Positions 26,423 to 34,408 of a stretch of DNA of 64,000 nucleotides are shown here, piece by piece; within the stretch, counting starts at the first letter, position 1; each line of letters opens with the position of its first letter. The translations under genes and the position numbers were made by a program. The notes under the pieces are model-generated. The model ran no database searches. It was not told the DNA's origin and saw nothing but the letters and a program-made list of their open reading frames with translations. Source of the DNA: Paenibacillus pectinilyticus. GTDB lineage: Bacteria > Bacillota > Bacilli > Paenibacillales > NBRC-103111. The DNA is taken from NCBI RefSeq assembly GCF_001700435.1, contig NZ_LYPC01000028.1, forward strand, positions 681,267 to 745,266. The letters run 5' to 3'.

Positions 26423-27625
26423 TTACGCTTGCACAGCCTCTACCTTAGCGGCTGGTTGCTCATGCTTTTTCAGAATGGAGAGCAAAATGATCACTAGAGC
26501 CCCCGCTCCGATCAACGCAAGCGTCCAAATTGGACTGCTCACGTTCAGGTCCTGACGGAAGTAGAACAGGTCGCGCAGCCCTTCTGCAGAGAAGCGCAGC
26601 GGCAGCCACGAGTACAGCCAGTCTTGGCTGAATGTTGGCAGCAACTCTCGTGGCAACGACAATACCGGAGCGCCGAAGAAGAACACTAGCACGAAGAGCG
26701 GCACGCCTTTGAAGCCTAGCCAGCTGACAACGGCTGTTTGCAGCAGGAAGTACGCAAATCCAACTAGCCATAGGAATAAGAAAATTTTGCCGTTATCCGG
26801 AATGGAAAGACCTAACCAAGTTCCCGCAACAAGCAGAATACTAGCTGCTGATGCTGCTGTAATGACAATTCCGCTGATCAATTGGGACATTTGAATACCA
26901 AAACGATGCGCGCGAGAGCCTGTTTGTGTCGCTTTACCTGCTGCTAAGAAGAGCAAGATTGTCGTCACCATCGCACCGAACCAAGCTAGCTGCGTTAATA
27001 CAACTGGTGCATTACCGTTGGCGCTGTTCGTACCGATCGCATTGACATTTTGACTTGTCACAACGACAGGTGCTGCAAATGCTTTGGTTTGATCAACGGA
27101 TAGTGTGCCGCCTTTTTGGCTAAACTGACTTAGCAATTGCTCTCTCACTTGACCGTTAACACCGTTAAGGATCTGTGTCAGCACCCCATTTGCCATCGTC
27201 GCCGCGGTATTATTCATCCCTTGGTTCACATACAGCTTGACCGATGAAGGCTGTGGCTGCGGGGACAATAGGCTTGCAAGCTTATGGCTAAAATCAGCAG
27301 GAATGACGATCGCCGCATAGGCTTGCTCGCGGTTCATGGCGTCGAGAGCCTCTTGCTCACTGGCGACTGTCGTCCACTTCAAAGGCGAGACCGTATCCGC
27401 GCCCGCAGGGGCTGCCGTAATTTTGTCTTGGATCAGCTTACCAAAATTCATATCTTGACCGGTAGGCAGTTTCTCACCAGCGTCCATCTGGACGAGCAAC
27501 ACGGGTAAATTCTTCGGAACTGGATTGACCGATGAGCCTAATTGGGCGATGCCTAATAGAAGGATAACGGCGAAAACGGCAATGATGGCGATGTACGGGT
27601 GTTTTTGTTTAAAAAAATGATTCAT
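26423..27625 (-). CDS. ABC-2 type / YhgE-Pip-like membrane protein (DUF3533-type)
   Basis: 400 residues. One N-terminal membrane helix (PYIAIIAVFAVILLLGIAQL), an extracellular domain of about 170 residues with the YAAIVIPADFSHKL motif common to this family, then five membrane segments toward the C-terminus. No ATPase partner gene is adjacent. Similar proteins are linked to drug or peptide export, or membrane integrity. It is downstream of a TetR gene, with an operator-like site in between. Confidence 0.8.
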   Translation of the reverse strand: MNHFFKQKHPYIAIIAVFAVILLLGIAQLGSSVNPVPKNLPVLLVQMDAGEKLPTGQDMNFGKLIQDKITAAPAGADTVSPLKWTTVASEQEALDAMNREQAYAAIVIPADFSHKLASLLSPQPQPSSVKLYVNQGMNNTAATMANGVLTQILNGVNGQVREQLLSQFSQKGGTLSVDQTKAFAAPVVVTSQNVNAIGTNSANGNAPVVLTQLAWFGAMVTTILLFLAAGKATQTGSRAHRFGIQMSQLISGIVITAASAASILLVAGTWLGLSIPDNGKIFLFLWLVGFAYFLLQTAVVSWLGFKGVPLFVLVFFFGAPVLSLPRELLPTFSQDWLYSWLPLRFSAEGLRDLFYFRQDLNVSSPIWTLALIGAGALVIILLSILKKHEQPAAKVEAVQA

Positions 27626-27649
27626 GGTAATTCCTCCTCAAATTAATTT

Positions 27650-27668
27650 CATTCAACGTTGTGTGAAC
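27650..27668. promoter_or_regulatory. TetR operator-like site before the membrane protein gene
   Basis: CATTCAACGTTGTGTGAAC matches the site upstream of the tetR gene at 28335 (shared core TTCAACG-T-GTGT-A). It lies 25-43 bp before the membrane protein start. Confidence 0.5.
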
Positions 27669-27686
27669 CAAATTGACAAAAAACAA

Positions 27687-28310
27687 TCACTTTCTCCATA
27701 ACGAGACGGTGAAAGCGACCATTTTTTTCAAATAGCTGTCTAAATCAGCCTCTATGATGCTAATGGCGGTGATTTGCCCCAAAACTGCCATCATCCCAAC
27801 AGAAATGACTTGCTTGGCTGCTGCACTGAAGTCCATCTCGCGAATTTCTCCCGCTTGCGCTCTTTGTTCCAGTGCTTTCGTAAGGGCAACATGCCGCTGC
27901 ATGATCATCTCGGACAAGAAATGCTTATCTTCGGATAAAATATTATCTGAATCGCGCAGCATGATTTTCATGAAATCTTGATCCCCGAGCAGCGTGGCAA
28001 TCACGCCGGAGATGAACAGATATAGCGCTTCTTCCAATGGCTGGCCAGGGTGGATCGCTTTAATCAAACCATCCATGAGCTCCATGCGAGCCTGCTGGGC
28101 TTCTCGGAAAATCGTCTCCAAGATTTCCTGCTTGCCCCCTGGAAAATAATGATACAGCAGGCCATCGGTTATGCCGATGTGCTTGTTCATTGCGCGGACC
28201 GACGTTCCATGATACCCGTGCTGTGCAAACAATTCCTTCGCGCCGAGCAGAATTTGCTCTCTGCGTTCGACAGCTTGAAGATCGCGGCTTGTTTTTGGCA
28301 CTCTTTTCAT
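27687..28310 (-). CDS. TetR-family transcriptional regulator
   Basis: 207 residues. N-terminal helix-turn-helix: RREQILLGAKELFAQHGYHGTSVRAMNKHIGITDGLLYHYFPGGKQEIL. Helical ligand-binding C-terminal part with a hydrophobic end. The ATG at 28310 follows GGAAGTGAG. Two similar operator-like sites before itself and before the downstream membrane gene point to autoregulation and repression of the pump. Confidence 0.9.
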   Translation of the reverse strand: MKRVPKTSRDLQAVERREQILLGAKELFAQHGYHGTSVRAMNKHIGITDGLLYHYFPGGKQEILETIFREAQQARMELMDGLIKAIHPGQPLEEALYLFISGVIATLLGDQDFMKIMLRDSDNILSEDKHFLSEMIMQRHVALTKALEQRAQAGEIREMDFSAAAKQVISVGMMAVLGQITAISIIEADLDSYLKKMVAFTVSLWRK

Positions 28311-28334
28311 CAACAAAACTCACTTCCATCATTT

Positions 28335-28354
28335 CGTTCAACGATCGTGTAATG
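28335..28354. promoter_or_regulatory. TetR operator-like site upstream of its own gene
   Basis: CGTTCAACGATCGTGTAATG; same core as the site at 27650. Contains the short palindrome CGATCG. Confidence 0.5.
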
Positions 28355-28397
28355 AATTATAGACCAGTTTTTTTGTAAAAGCAAGGGGGTAAATCTG

Positions 28398-28523
28398 ATG
28401 ACGACAGACTAACGACAAGAAAATACCATCATTAGCGACAAGAAAATCCCTATAATCATTGAAATCGTGGACTTTCACGACAAGAAATTACCTATATTAC
28501 GTGAACAGCGACATGAAAGTACC
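28398..28523. repeat. Four spaced 16-bp repeats: candidate end of a Tn7-like transposon
   Basis: ACGACAAGAAAATACC (28412-28427), GCGACAAGAAAATCCC (28435-28450), ACGACAAGAAATTACC (28477-28492) and GCGACATGAAAGTACC (28508-28523) point the same way with 23, 42 and 31 bp steps; a partial copy starts at 28401. Tn7-family ends carry several TnsB sites of this kind, each starting with GACA. The stretch sits between the tetR gene and a TniQ-like gene and coincides with a drop in GC. The exact terminus cannot be fixed and no second end was found. Confidence 0.5.
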
Positions 28524-28546
28524 TCTAAAGTGTACAGCTTTTGATA

Positions 28547-29128
28547 TTAAGATTTCATGATACCTACTTTATTAAGCCAACTAAGAACGATATCATCTTT
28601 GATATGCACTTCTCCCCCCCATTTCTTCCATAATGGATCATCAAATGATTGCTTGAGTGATTGACCACAACTACAGCAAAAAGGAGTGTTATTTGATAAA
28701 TTGTGAACATAAATCACTTTATTGCATTTCTCACATTTATCAATCAAATCACTTAAATGGAAAGGGCAATTGTTTATAAGTTTGAATTGATGTAAAAAAC
28801 TATGATAATCATTATCTAAACATTGACTGCAATAAACGAGATGTGAGTGGTATACGCTCACATGATAAATTGGTATATTTACAATTTGTTTTAGCCTCTC
28901 CATAGAGTCAAGTGTCACTCTTAAGTATACTCCTTGTCTCTCTAATTCAGTAAGGTTAAACCCAATCAGAGTATTAATATTTCTATATTTTCTTTGCCTT
29001 TTCTTATATTCTGGATTTATTATACTAAGTAAATCGGTTTCATTGATGGAATTGACAAGCCTTATCTTTTCAAAGATCGACCATGTGGAGTCAAAAGGTC
29101 CAATCCATTCTTTCCTCCATGTTAACAT
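28547..29128 (-). CDS. TniQ/TnsD-like zinc-finger protein A
   Basis: 193 residues from the ATG at 29128 (GGAGGTGG ribosome site; a GTG one codon earlier is equally possible). N-terminal block LTWRKEWIGPFDSTWSIFEKI, then a Cys/His array: C100, C103, C121-P-F-H124, C132, C135, C151/152 and C154. The order CxxC...W/F...CPxH...L...CxxC is that of TniQ proteins, which direct Tn7-like transposition to its target. It shares the N-terminal block and zinc array with the gene at 31916. No transposase lies nearby, so it may be a left-over or a reused regulator. Its stop codon is only 24 bp from the end repeats. Confidence 0.55.
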   Translation of the reverse strand: MLTWRKEWIGPFDSTWSIFEKIRLVNSINETDLLSIINPEYKKRQRKYRNINTLIGFNLTELERQGVYLRVTLDSMERLKQIVNIPIYHVSVYHSHLVYCSQCLDNDYHSFLHQFKLINNCPFHLSDLIDKCEKCNKVIYVHNLSNNTPFCCSCGQSLKQSFDDPLWKKWGGEVHIKDDIVLSWLNKVGIMKS

Positions 29129-29667
29129 CACCGTTACTTCCACCTCCATTAAAATTAATTGACCGAGCTATTTTTATTCAACTAATCGAGCGGCAAAACC
29201 TTTTAACATTTCACTATGTTTTTAAGAAAAACAAAAAAGACCATTTCGCAAAAAATGGTCCCTCGTTTTTAAATATTAAAAAGAAATTTTGTTATATTCC
29301 AGATAAATAAAGAAAACACTTATATATGACCTTAAGTCTAAGAGTCTTGGAGAGAACTATGGAAATAACATGGAGAAAAACCTGAATCTCATACTATCAT
29401 TCGTCTCTCAGTATCTTGGATAAAATTTGCTATGCGAATTAAATTACAGCTTTTGAGTATCTAATATATTTATTTCCCAAAAAGAATTTAATCATTCTTT
29501 TATTATTGGGGCATAATGTAAAATTCAACAAAATTGAACGAAATTTGGGCGACAATGTTCTTTCACTCATACAATTAAACATTAATAGTCTAAGTCAATG
29601 TTTCTTTAATGGTGGTGAAAGAATTGCGGGAATGCAATTACCTATCAAACTATTGTTTTCAAACGCT
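29129..29667. other. Gene-poor stretch between TniQ-like A and the unknown operon
   Basis: About 540 bp of AT-rich DNA. It holds a minus-strand terminator (29231-29260) for the genes to its right and presumably the promoter of TniQ-like A. Short plus-strand reading frames here lack ribosome sites and look random. Confidence 0.5.
29231..29260 (-). terminator. Terminator of the TetR/unknown operon
   Basis: On the minus strand GACCATTT / AAATGGTC forms a stem followed by TTTTTTGTTTTTC. It separates that operon from TniQ-like A. Confidence 0.65.
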
Positions 29668-30489
29668 TTAGAAATTGAAATCTTGACTCATACTTAACCC
29701 TGATAATTTCTCTCTTCTTCTATCTAGCCATTTTCTACACTTCTCCTCCTTATCTACTTCCATTAAAATAAATTGCTCTTTCACACCAATAATTTGCCGA
29801 TACTCCTTAAGTTCCGATATGTTTAAAAAACCCCTTGCAGCAAACTCCTCGACCCTATCCAACTCTGGAATACTAGATCTAATAATCACTTCTTTCCCCA
29901 GTAAATTAAATACTTCTAAAGGAGAAGAATACACTTTTTCCTTTAGAGCTAAGGAACCGTACTTAAATTTTATATCCTTAACCCCTTGTTTTTTTAACCA
30001 ATCAGTCAATTCATCTAGAATCTTATCCCATCTTTTGTTTAGAACATTTTTCAATTGGCTGTTTTCTTTCCAAAGATAAACTTGTTCAGACAAGGTCATC
30101 TCATTATTCAACGCATTGCCCTTTATAATTATTGGATTGCCAATGTTCTTAGTAAAAAACTGCAAGGAAAAATCTTGCTTATTACTGTTTGAATCTTTTA
30201 ACGTTTTTATCTCTGTTTCAGTTAAAATTGCTTGTTTAATTGACGCTACTAATGGCAAAATACCTAGATCAAATAAATATTCGTTTAAACTCTGATAGTC
30301 GTACTTGTAACGATTAACCATTTTAAATTTACCTACAACACCAAACTCATCCCAAGTCTCATGTCTGATCCCCCTACTATTTAAGTCATGACGTATTAAA
30401 TCCTTTATGTTATCTAAGATTTTAGTTGTGTATTTTAATTTATGATAACTCCCATCCTCAATAAATCGTTCCAGCACTATAAAACTCAT
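29668..30489 (-). CDS. Protein of unknown function in the Tn7-like island
   Basis: 273 residues from the ATG at 30489, which has TCGGAGGG 5 bp upstream; the longer reading starts with a poor TTG. Soluble, charged, mostly helical with a Trp/Lys-rich middle (WDKILDELTDWLKKQGVKDIKFKYGS) and a helical C-terminus (EQFILMEVDKEEKCRKWLDRRREKL). No family was recognised. It lies 14 bp behind a TetR gene on the same strand, so the two are probably co-transcribed. Confidence 0.65.
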   Translation of the reverse strand: MSFIVLERFIEDGSYHKLKYTTKILDNIKDLIRHDLNSRGIRHETWDEFGVVGKFKMVNRYKYDYQSLNEYLFDLGILPLVASIKQAILTETEIKTLKDSNSNKQDFSLQFFTKNIGNPIIIKGNALNNEMTLSEQVYLWKENSQLKNVLNKRWDKILDELTDWLKKQGVKDIKFKYGSLALKEKVYSSPLEVFNLLGKEVIIRSSIPELDRVEEFAARGFLNISELKEYRQIIGVKEQFILMEVDKEEKCRKWLDRRREKLSGLSMSQDFNF

Positions 30490-30502
30490 AGTTCCCTCCG
30501 AG

Positions 30503-31114
30503 CTAGACAACCAAACTCTGGTTGTGGTTTTTGTAATTTAATGCATTAAGAATAAGCGTACTTATCTCATCAACAATCAATTCACAACTTGACGTTGGTC
30601 TTTGAAGTATATCTCCAATAAAATCCCAATCCCTATACATTAGAACAGAGCTTATTACGAACGTTAGTGTCACATCGAGCGATTCATAAAAAAAGAGTCC
30701 GTTAGCTTTTCCTACGATAAGTAATTCTCTAAACTCTTTCCATAAAGGCGATATTAATAAATGCAAAAGCTTATTTTGATTAGAAGGCAATACCAGCTCT
30801 TGTTGTAATATTGTTGTTATTTCAGGGTCCTTTATCCTCAGAGTTATAACTTCACGAATAATTTGTATTATTCTAGTAACTGGATTTGAACAACTTTCTT
30901 CGGACCACGAATTACTATGAATCGGAATACAACTTTGAAATATTGCTGACAATAAATTATCTTTCCCGTGAAAATGATAGTGAATCATTATGCTATTTAA
31001 TCCCGCCTCTTTACAAATAGCACGAAGACCGGTCTGTTTAAAACCTTTCTGAGCAAACAGCTTTTTAGCAGCATTAAGTATTTTCATTTTTGCTTCTATA
31101 TTTAATTCGTTCAT
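30503..31114 (-). CDS. TetR/AcrR-family regulator
   Basis: 203 residues with N-terminal helix-turn-helix: KMKILNAAKKLFAQKGFKQTGLRAICKEAGLNSIMIHYHFHGKDNLLSAIF. The C-terminal half is helical and resembles the AcrR/CerR-like group. AGGAGGGAAG precedes the ATG. Upstream lies a perfect 20-bp palindrome shared with the divergent ribbon-helix-helix gene, a good candidate operator. Confidence 0.9.
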   Translation of the reverse strand: MNELNIEAKMKILNAAKKLFAQKGFKQTGLRAICKEAGLNSIMIHYHFHGKDNLLSAIFQSCIPIHSNSWSEESCSNPVTRIIQIIREVITLRIKDPEITTILQQELVLPSNQNKLLHLLISPLWKEFRELLIVGKANGLFFYESLDVTLTFVISSVLMYRDWDFIGDILQRPTSSCELIVDEISTLILNALNYKNHNQSLVV

Positions 31115-31178
31115 AACTTCCCTCCTATCATAATCACAAAATATTTACTTAATAGCATCTTATCCAAAATCACCAATA

Positions 31179-31198
31179 TGTAATCATTAATGATTACA
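31179..31198. promoter_or_regulatory. Perfect 20-bp palindrome between tetR and the ribbon-helix-helix gene
   Basis: TGTAATCATT joined to AATGATTACA without a gap. It is 65 bp upstream of the tetR start and 60 bp upstream of the divergent gene; size and symmetry fit a TetR operator controlling both. Confidence 0.65.
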
Positions 31199-31258
31199 AT
31201 TTGTGTTATATTTTTGCACTTTCATTTACTTCTATACTGTAATGTAGAGGTGATTAAA

Positions 31259-31459
31259 ATGAGTGAAGATGATTTTATTATCACGCCAAAAGAAGATAAA
31301 TCAGTTACAATTACTATACGTGTTGATAGAGCATTGCAAGAGAAATTCGATCACCTTTCTAAAATTAGCAACCGTTCCAGAAATGAATTGATTAATCTAG
31401 CACTTGAGTATGCGATGAAAAATGCCAAATTTATTAAAGAGAGTAATCAAAAAAGATGA
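31259..31459 (+). CDS. Small ribbon-helix-helix (CopG/Arc-like) protein
   Basis: 66 residues: SVTITIRVDRALQEKFDHLSKISNRSRNELINLALEYAMKN fits the strand-helix-helix DNA-binding fold. The ATG at 31259 is preceded by AGAGGTGAT; the longer frame upstream has no start signal. Its own terminator follows, so it is a single-gene unit. Such proteins act as repressors of toxin or mobile-element genes, but no toxin is adjacent. Confidence 0.75.
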   Translation: MSEDDFIITPKEDKSVTITIRVDRALQEKFDHLSKISNRSRNELINLALEYAMKNAKFIKESNQKR

Positions 31460-31494
31460 CAACGTGCCACATTTGGCTGTTGTCATCTTTTTTG
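31451..31494 (+). terminator. Terminator after the ribbon-helix-helix gene
   Basis: AAAAGATGACAAC / GTTGTCATCTTTT stem, then TTGATT. Confidence 0.85.
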
Positions 31495-31577
31495 ATTACT
31501 TCTTGTGTTCACATATGAATACAAAAGGTAAATGTGGTAATACATAGGAGTAGTTAAATTCAATTGGAGGAATTAAT

Positions 31578-31910
31578 ATGTATTTTCTTAAAGATACAAA
31601 TACTATGGCTGAAATTACTTCTGAAGGTATTTGCTATAAAAATACAAACTACTCCTGCCCCTTAGCCATTTCAGAGCAATGGTTTACTTTAAATAGCCAG
31701 TACTATCTGTTAAAAATGCCGGCAATTTATTCAGATGAAGATGACACATTATACATAATTCTAGATAATGGGAATTTGGTATCCACTTTTAAACTCCCTA
31801 ACATAATTTTACCTCCGTCTGTTGCATTAAACGATTATTTTTCTAAGCTTAACCAGCTGAAAATTGAACATAAGTCTGCTAAGGCTATTAATAAAAAGAA
31901 GAAAGGCTGA
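31578..31910 (+). CDS. Unknown 110-aa protein paired with TniQ-like B
   Basis: Begins MYFLKDTNTMAEITSEGICY. Beta-rich and neutral, with a Lys-rich C-terminus (KAINKKKKG). A textbook TTGGAGGAATTAAT ribosome site precedes the ATG. It ends 5 bp before TniQ-like B, so the two are an operon and may act together. No domain recognised. Confidence 0.65.
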   Translation: MYFLKDTNTMAEITSEGICYKNTNYSCPLAISEQWFTLNSQYYLLKMPAIYSDEDDTLYIILDNGNLVSTFKLPNIILPPSVALNDYFSKLNQLKIEHKSAKAINKKKKG

Positions 31911-31915
31911 TTTAC

Positions 31916-32614
31916 GTGAAAACACAAGTACTCACATGGAATCCTGCCTGGATTAATCCTTTTGAATCCGGTTGGTCAATTTTCGAAAAAATAAAATATT
32001 CAAACGTCGTTACATCTCTTGATTTGGTTAATGAGTTTGGTATCAGGAATGCTAGTGGTGAAATAAATAGGCAAAGTCATAGTTTATTTACTCTAAACGA
32101 ATTTGATCACGAATACCTCACTCAATCCCTAGGATTTAATGTCCCTGAACATTTGAAAAGCTACATATTTAAAATGATTGGGATTTTTCCGAAAAATTTA
32201 AATACCAAGTGCCTAATAAGATCTGAACTTACATATTGTGTAGACTGTTTATCTATGGGTTATCATAGCCTTCTACATCAATTTAGTTTGTTGCATAAAT
32301 GCCCTTTTCATTTAAATGATTTAATGCGCGGCTGTAATAATTGCGGGTATAAACTCGATTTTAGAACACTAAAACATAGAAATATAGGTGCATTTCAGTG
32401 CAAATGCTCAAAACCAATAAATCCATTGAAATTCACTTCAGAATCTCAATGGTCTTTAGATTTATCAATAAAGGACGAATTACTACTTAACTGGTTAGAA
32501 GTAGACCTAACAAATTCAATTAAACTTAAGAATACATACTTTGATTTACCAATATTAATAAACAGACCTAATGCTTTATTATTTCTATTAAATTCTATTA
32601 AAAGTTTGGCGTGA
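31916..32614 (+). CDS. TniQ/TnsD-like zinc-finger protein B
   Basis: 232 residues with a GTG start (AGAAAGG upstream). N-terminal LTWNPAWINPFESGWSIFEKIKYSN nearly repeats that of TniQ-like A. Zinc array: C108, C111, C129-P-F-H132, C140, C143, C162 and C164. A C-terminal extension of about 50 residues is absent from A. The two proteins have diverged strongly outside these blocks, so this is an old paralogy. TniQ-like role in target choice is inferred from the array only. Confidence 0.55.
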   Translation: MKTQVLTWNPAWINPFESGWSIFEKIKYSNVVTSLDLVNEFGIRNASGEINRQSHSLFTLNEFDHEYLTQSLGFNVPEHLKSYIFKMIGIFPKNLNTKCLIRSELTYCVDCLSMGYHSLLHQFSLLHKCPFHLNDLMRGCNNCGYKLDFRTLKHRNIGAFQCKCSKPINPLKFTSESQWSLDLSIKDELLLNWLEVDLTNSIKLKNTYFDLPILINRPNALLFLLNSIKSLA

Positions 32615-32732
32615 TAATAATCAACTCGCCGTATTAACCATTTGGAAGATTATACTTTTATAGAGTCGTTCCCCCTATATTCAAGCATGCCGATGAATGA
32701 GAACAGGGAGCAGCTGCTACCTGTTTATTATG

Positions 32733-32760
32733 CTATCGTTACCCGTTAGCTCAATGGCTG
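32733..32760. repeat. Cassette-end motif, copy 1
   Basis: CTATCGTTACCCGTTAGCTC then AATGG. Lies 33 bp after the stop of the IseA-like gene (minus strand). Related copies at 33351, 33472, 33754, 34374 and 36192. Confidence 0.5.
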
Positions 32761-32792
32761 AGCGTAAATACGGTGTTATGTGAAGAAACGGG

Positions 32793-33323
32793 CTACCTAA
32801 GTAATCTTGCAGGACTATTTATTCTCCATCCCTTGTTAGTTATATATTTGTATTCAATTTGAATCTCGTCTGTAGGATAATCATCACCAAATACTGGCAC
32901 TTTAAATTTATATGTAATTGTATTTTCATCCCTACTCGCGATCATCCCAATAGCCCTTGACCAATCATTCATTGAACCCCAGCCAACGCTCTGATATGAC
33001 AGTCTGTTGTTAATAACAACTACCACTGATTCGATCAACTTCTTCGCTATATTGTGAGTAAATGTCTCTTCAAGGTATTGATACATTTCCCCATAAGTAT
33101 CTAGGTCTGAACAAAAATAGTAATATCCGTCCTGATTAGCCTGAGTATTTCTCTCTACCTGATCACATGCACTACCACCATCAATAAATGTACTTGAACG
33201 TTTTAGCCCCTCTGCTCTTAATTTTAATGCAAGCTCTTGGCTCAATTCTGGTACTGACTGATTTTGATTGTTGCCGATAACTAGATTCTGTAATAGTAGT
33301 ATAAGGATTATGAATATATTCAT
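32793..33323 (-). CDS. IseA-like (DL-endopeptidase inhibitor family) secreted protein
   Basis: 176 residues from the ATG at 33323 (AAAAGGAT upstream); another ATG at 33332 is possible and a longer frame to 33482 is unlikely. N-terminal signal segment MNIFIILILLLQNLVIG. The core DGYYYFCSDLDTYGEMYQYLEETFTHNIAKKLIES and the ending IEYKYITNKGWRIN match the IseA family, which binds cell-wall DL-endopeptidases outside the cell and blocks autolysis. Family assignment is from remembered motifs, so moderate. Stands alone in a cassette-like position. Confidence 0.6.
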   Translation of the reverse strand: MNIFIILILLLQNLVIGNNQNQSVPELSQELALKLRAEGLKRSSTFIDGGSACDQVERNTQANQDGYYYFCSDLDTYGEMYQYLEETFTHNIAKKLIESVVVVINNRLSYQSVGWGSMNDWSRAIGMIASRDENTITYKFKVPVFGDDYPTDEIQIEYKYITNKGWRINSPARLLR

Positions 33324-33350
33324 ATATTTCATCCTTTTATGGGTTATTTG

Positions 33351-33376
33351 GTTGTTACCCGTTATTTCACATAACG
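33351..33376. repeat. Cassette-end motif, copy 2 (divergent)
   Basis: GTTGTTACCCGTTATTTC then ACATAACG; shares GTTACCCGTTA with copy 1. Lies just upstream of the IseA-like gene. Confidence 0.35.
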
Positions 33377-33471
33377 CCTTATTAATGAACTTCTGCAAAT
33401 TCCCCCATAATTTGGGGTATTCGTGAATTGATAGGAGCAGTTCACGCGTGATTTTTTCCATTTTTGAACTA

Positions 33472-33498
33472 AAGTTACCCATTAGTTGAACGGCTCAC
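33472..33498. repeat. Cassette-end motif, copy 3
   Basis: AAGTTACCCATTAGTTGAAC then GGCTCAC; overlaps the stop codon of the zinc-ribbon gene. Confidence 0.4.
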
Positions 33499-33728
33499 TT
33501 CGATGGTACGTACTCTTGTGGGGGTTTATCGAATCCATCCCAGAAGAACCACAGTCTTTTACATTCCTCACAAACAAAGAACATTTTCATTTGAATGTAT
33601 AGCTCTTCTGAATCAACTAGTCCCTGCACTTTATCGTAATCAACGTCTGAGATAAAATTGTATTGAATTTTACAAGGGATGTCCCCGAATCGCAGAATAT
33701 TCCCACAGCTACAAAGCATTTTGGGCAT
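33495..33728 (-). CDS. Small zinc-ribbon-like protein
   Basis: 77 residues. MPKMLCSCGNILRFGDIPC at the start and FVCEECKRLWFFWDG later give two CxC/CxxC knuckles, suggesting one zinc ribbon. The AGGAGGG ribosome site precedes the ATG. Proteins of this shape are often toxin immunity proteins or conserved unknowns of Bacillales; function is not known. It has a copy of the cassette motif at its stop. Confidence 0.6.
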   Translation of the reverse strand: MPKMLCSCGNILRFGDIPCKIQYNFISDVDYDKVQGLVDSEELYIQMKMFFVCEECKRLWFFWDGFDKPPQEYVPSK

Positions 33729-33753
33729 TGTTCACCCTCCTAATTGGCAACTT

Positions 33754-33781
33754 CACTATTGTTCTGCGTTAGCTTAATCCG
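33754..33781. repeat. Cassette-end motif, copy 4
   Basis: CACTATTGTTCTGCGTTAGC then TTAATCCG. A 19-bp core (33761-33779) is identical to copy 5 at 34382-34400. Confidence 0.55.
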
Positions 33782-33819
33782 AAATGCCTCGGGCGGATCG
33801 AGGATAAACCTTCAATGAC

Positions 33820-34242
33820 TTATTCATGTAATGATCTAAAATACCTTGCTTGTTCATCAATCTTTTTGTCTTCACTAAATCTTTCGATGATGTCTTTAAG
33901 AACATTCAAATATTGTTGTTTTAGTTCGTTTTCAGATCCATTTATTATTCTGTTTAACATCCATAGAGTATGATTCGTAGGTCTTCTGTATAGCGAAACA
34001 ATAAGTTTTTCTTCATATCCCTTCTTGTAATACTTTTCAACGAAATGAACAATCGGTCCAGGTGAACCGAAATCTACATCAGGATTATCTTCAAGTAGTT
34101 TAAGTAAAGGTTCTATTGCATCATATCCATCTTCTCTTCTTTCAAGTTCTTCTGTCACATCATAGGCCGTTCCAATGATGTCCTCGTGTAGTGCATCTAT
34201 TAATCTGTTAATAAAAGAAATAATTTCATTGTTCATAAACAT
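33820..34242 (-). CDS. Hypothetical helical protein, possibly an immunity protein
   Basis: 140 residues, acidic and helical. The segment DNPDVDFGSPGPIVHFVEKYYKKGYEEKLIVSLYRRPTNHTLWMLNRIINGS resembles immunity-type proteins found beside polymorphic toxins; no toxin is visible here. AAGGAG lies just before; the ATG at 34242 and one at 34236 are both possible. Flanked on both sides by an identical 19-bp repeat. Confidence 0.6.
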   Translation of the reverse strand: MFMNNEIISFINRLIDALHEDIIGTAYDVTEELERREDGYDAIEPLLKLLEDNPDVDFGSPGPIVHFVEKYYKKGYEEKLIVSLYRRPTNHTLWMLNRIINGSENELKQQYLNVLKDIIERFSEDKKIDEQARYFRSLHE

Positions 34243-34373
34243 TTGCTCCTTTTTGATCTTAACAAACTCGCCATTCCTATGTATGGTATTCGCGAAGTGA
34301 CTACGCTATCCTCCCGTTAACACAGCAAGGCTGCCGGTCATTCTCGCGACAGCCTCGTAATGTGGGTTAGATT

Positions 34374-34402
34374 GAGCTATAGTTCTGCGTTAGCTTAATC
34401 AC
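34374..34402. repeat. Cassette-end motif, copy 5
   Basis: GAGCTATAGTTCTGCGTTAG then CTTAATCAC. Lies 7 bp after the stop of the hydrolase gene (minus strand). Confidence 0.55.
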
Positions 34403-34408
34403 AATAAA

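Noticed and set aside
28398..28523. Repeats read as a CRISPR array
   Set aside because: Only four short copies with uneven spacers of 7-26 bp; no cas genes anywhere near.
29506..29697. 63-codon plus frame between the Tn7-like genes
   Set aside because: No ribosome site, low-complexity content, overlaps the unknown minus-strand gene.
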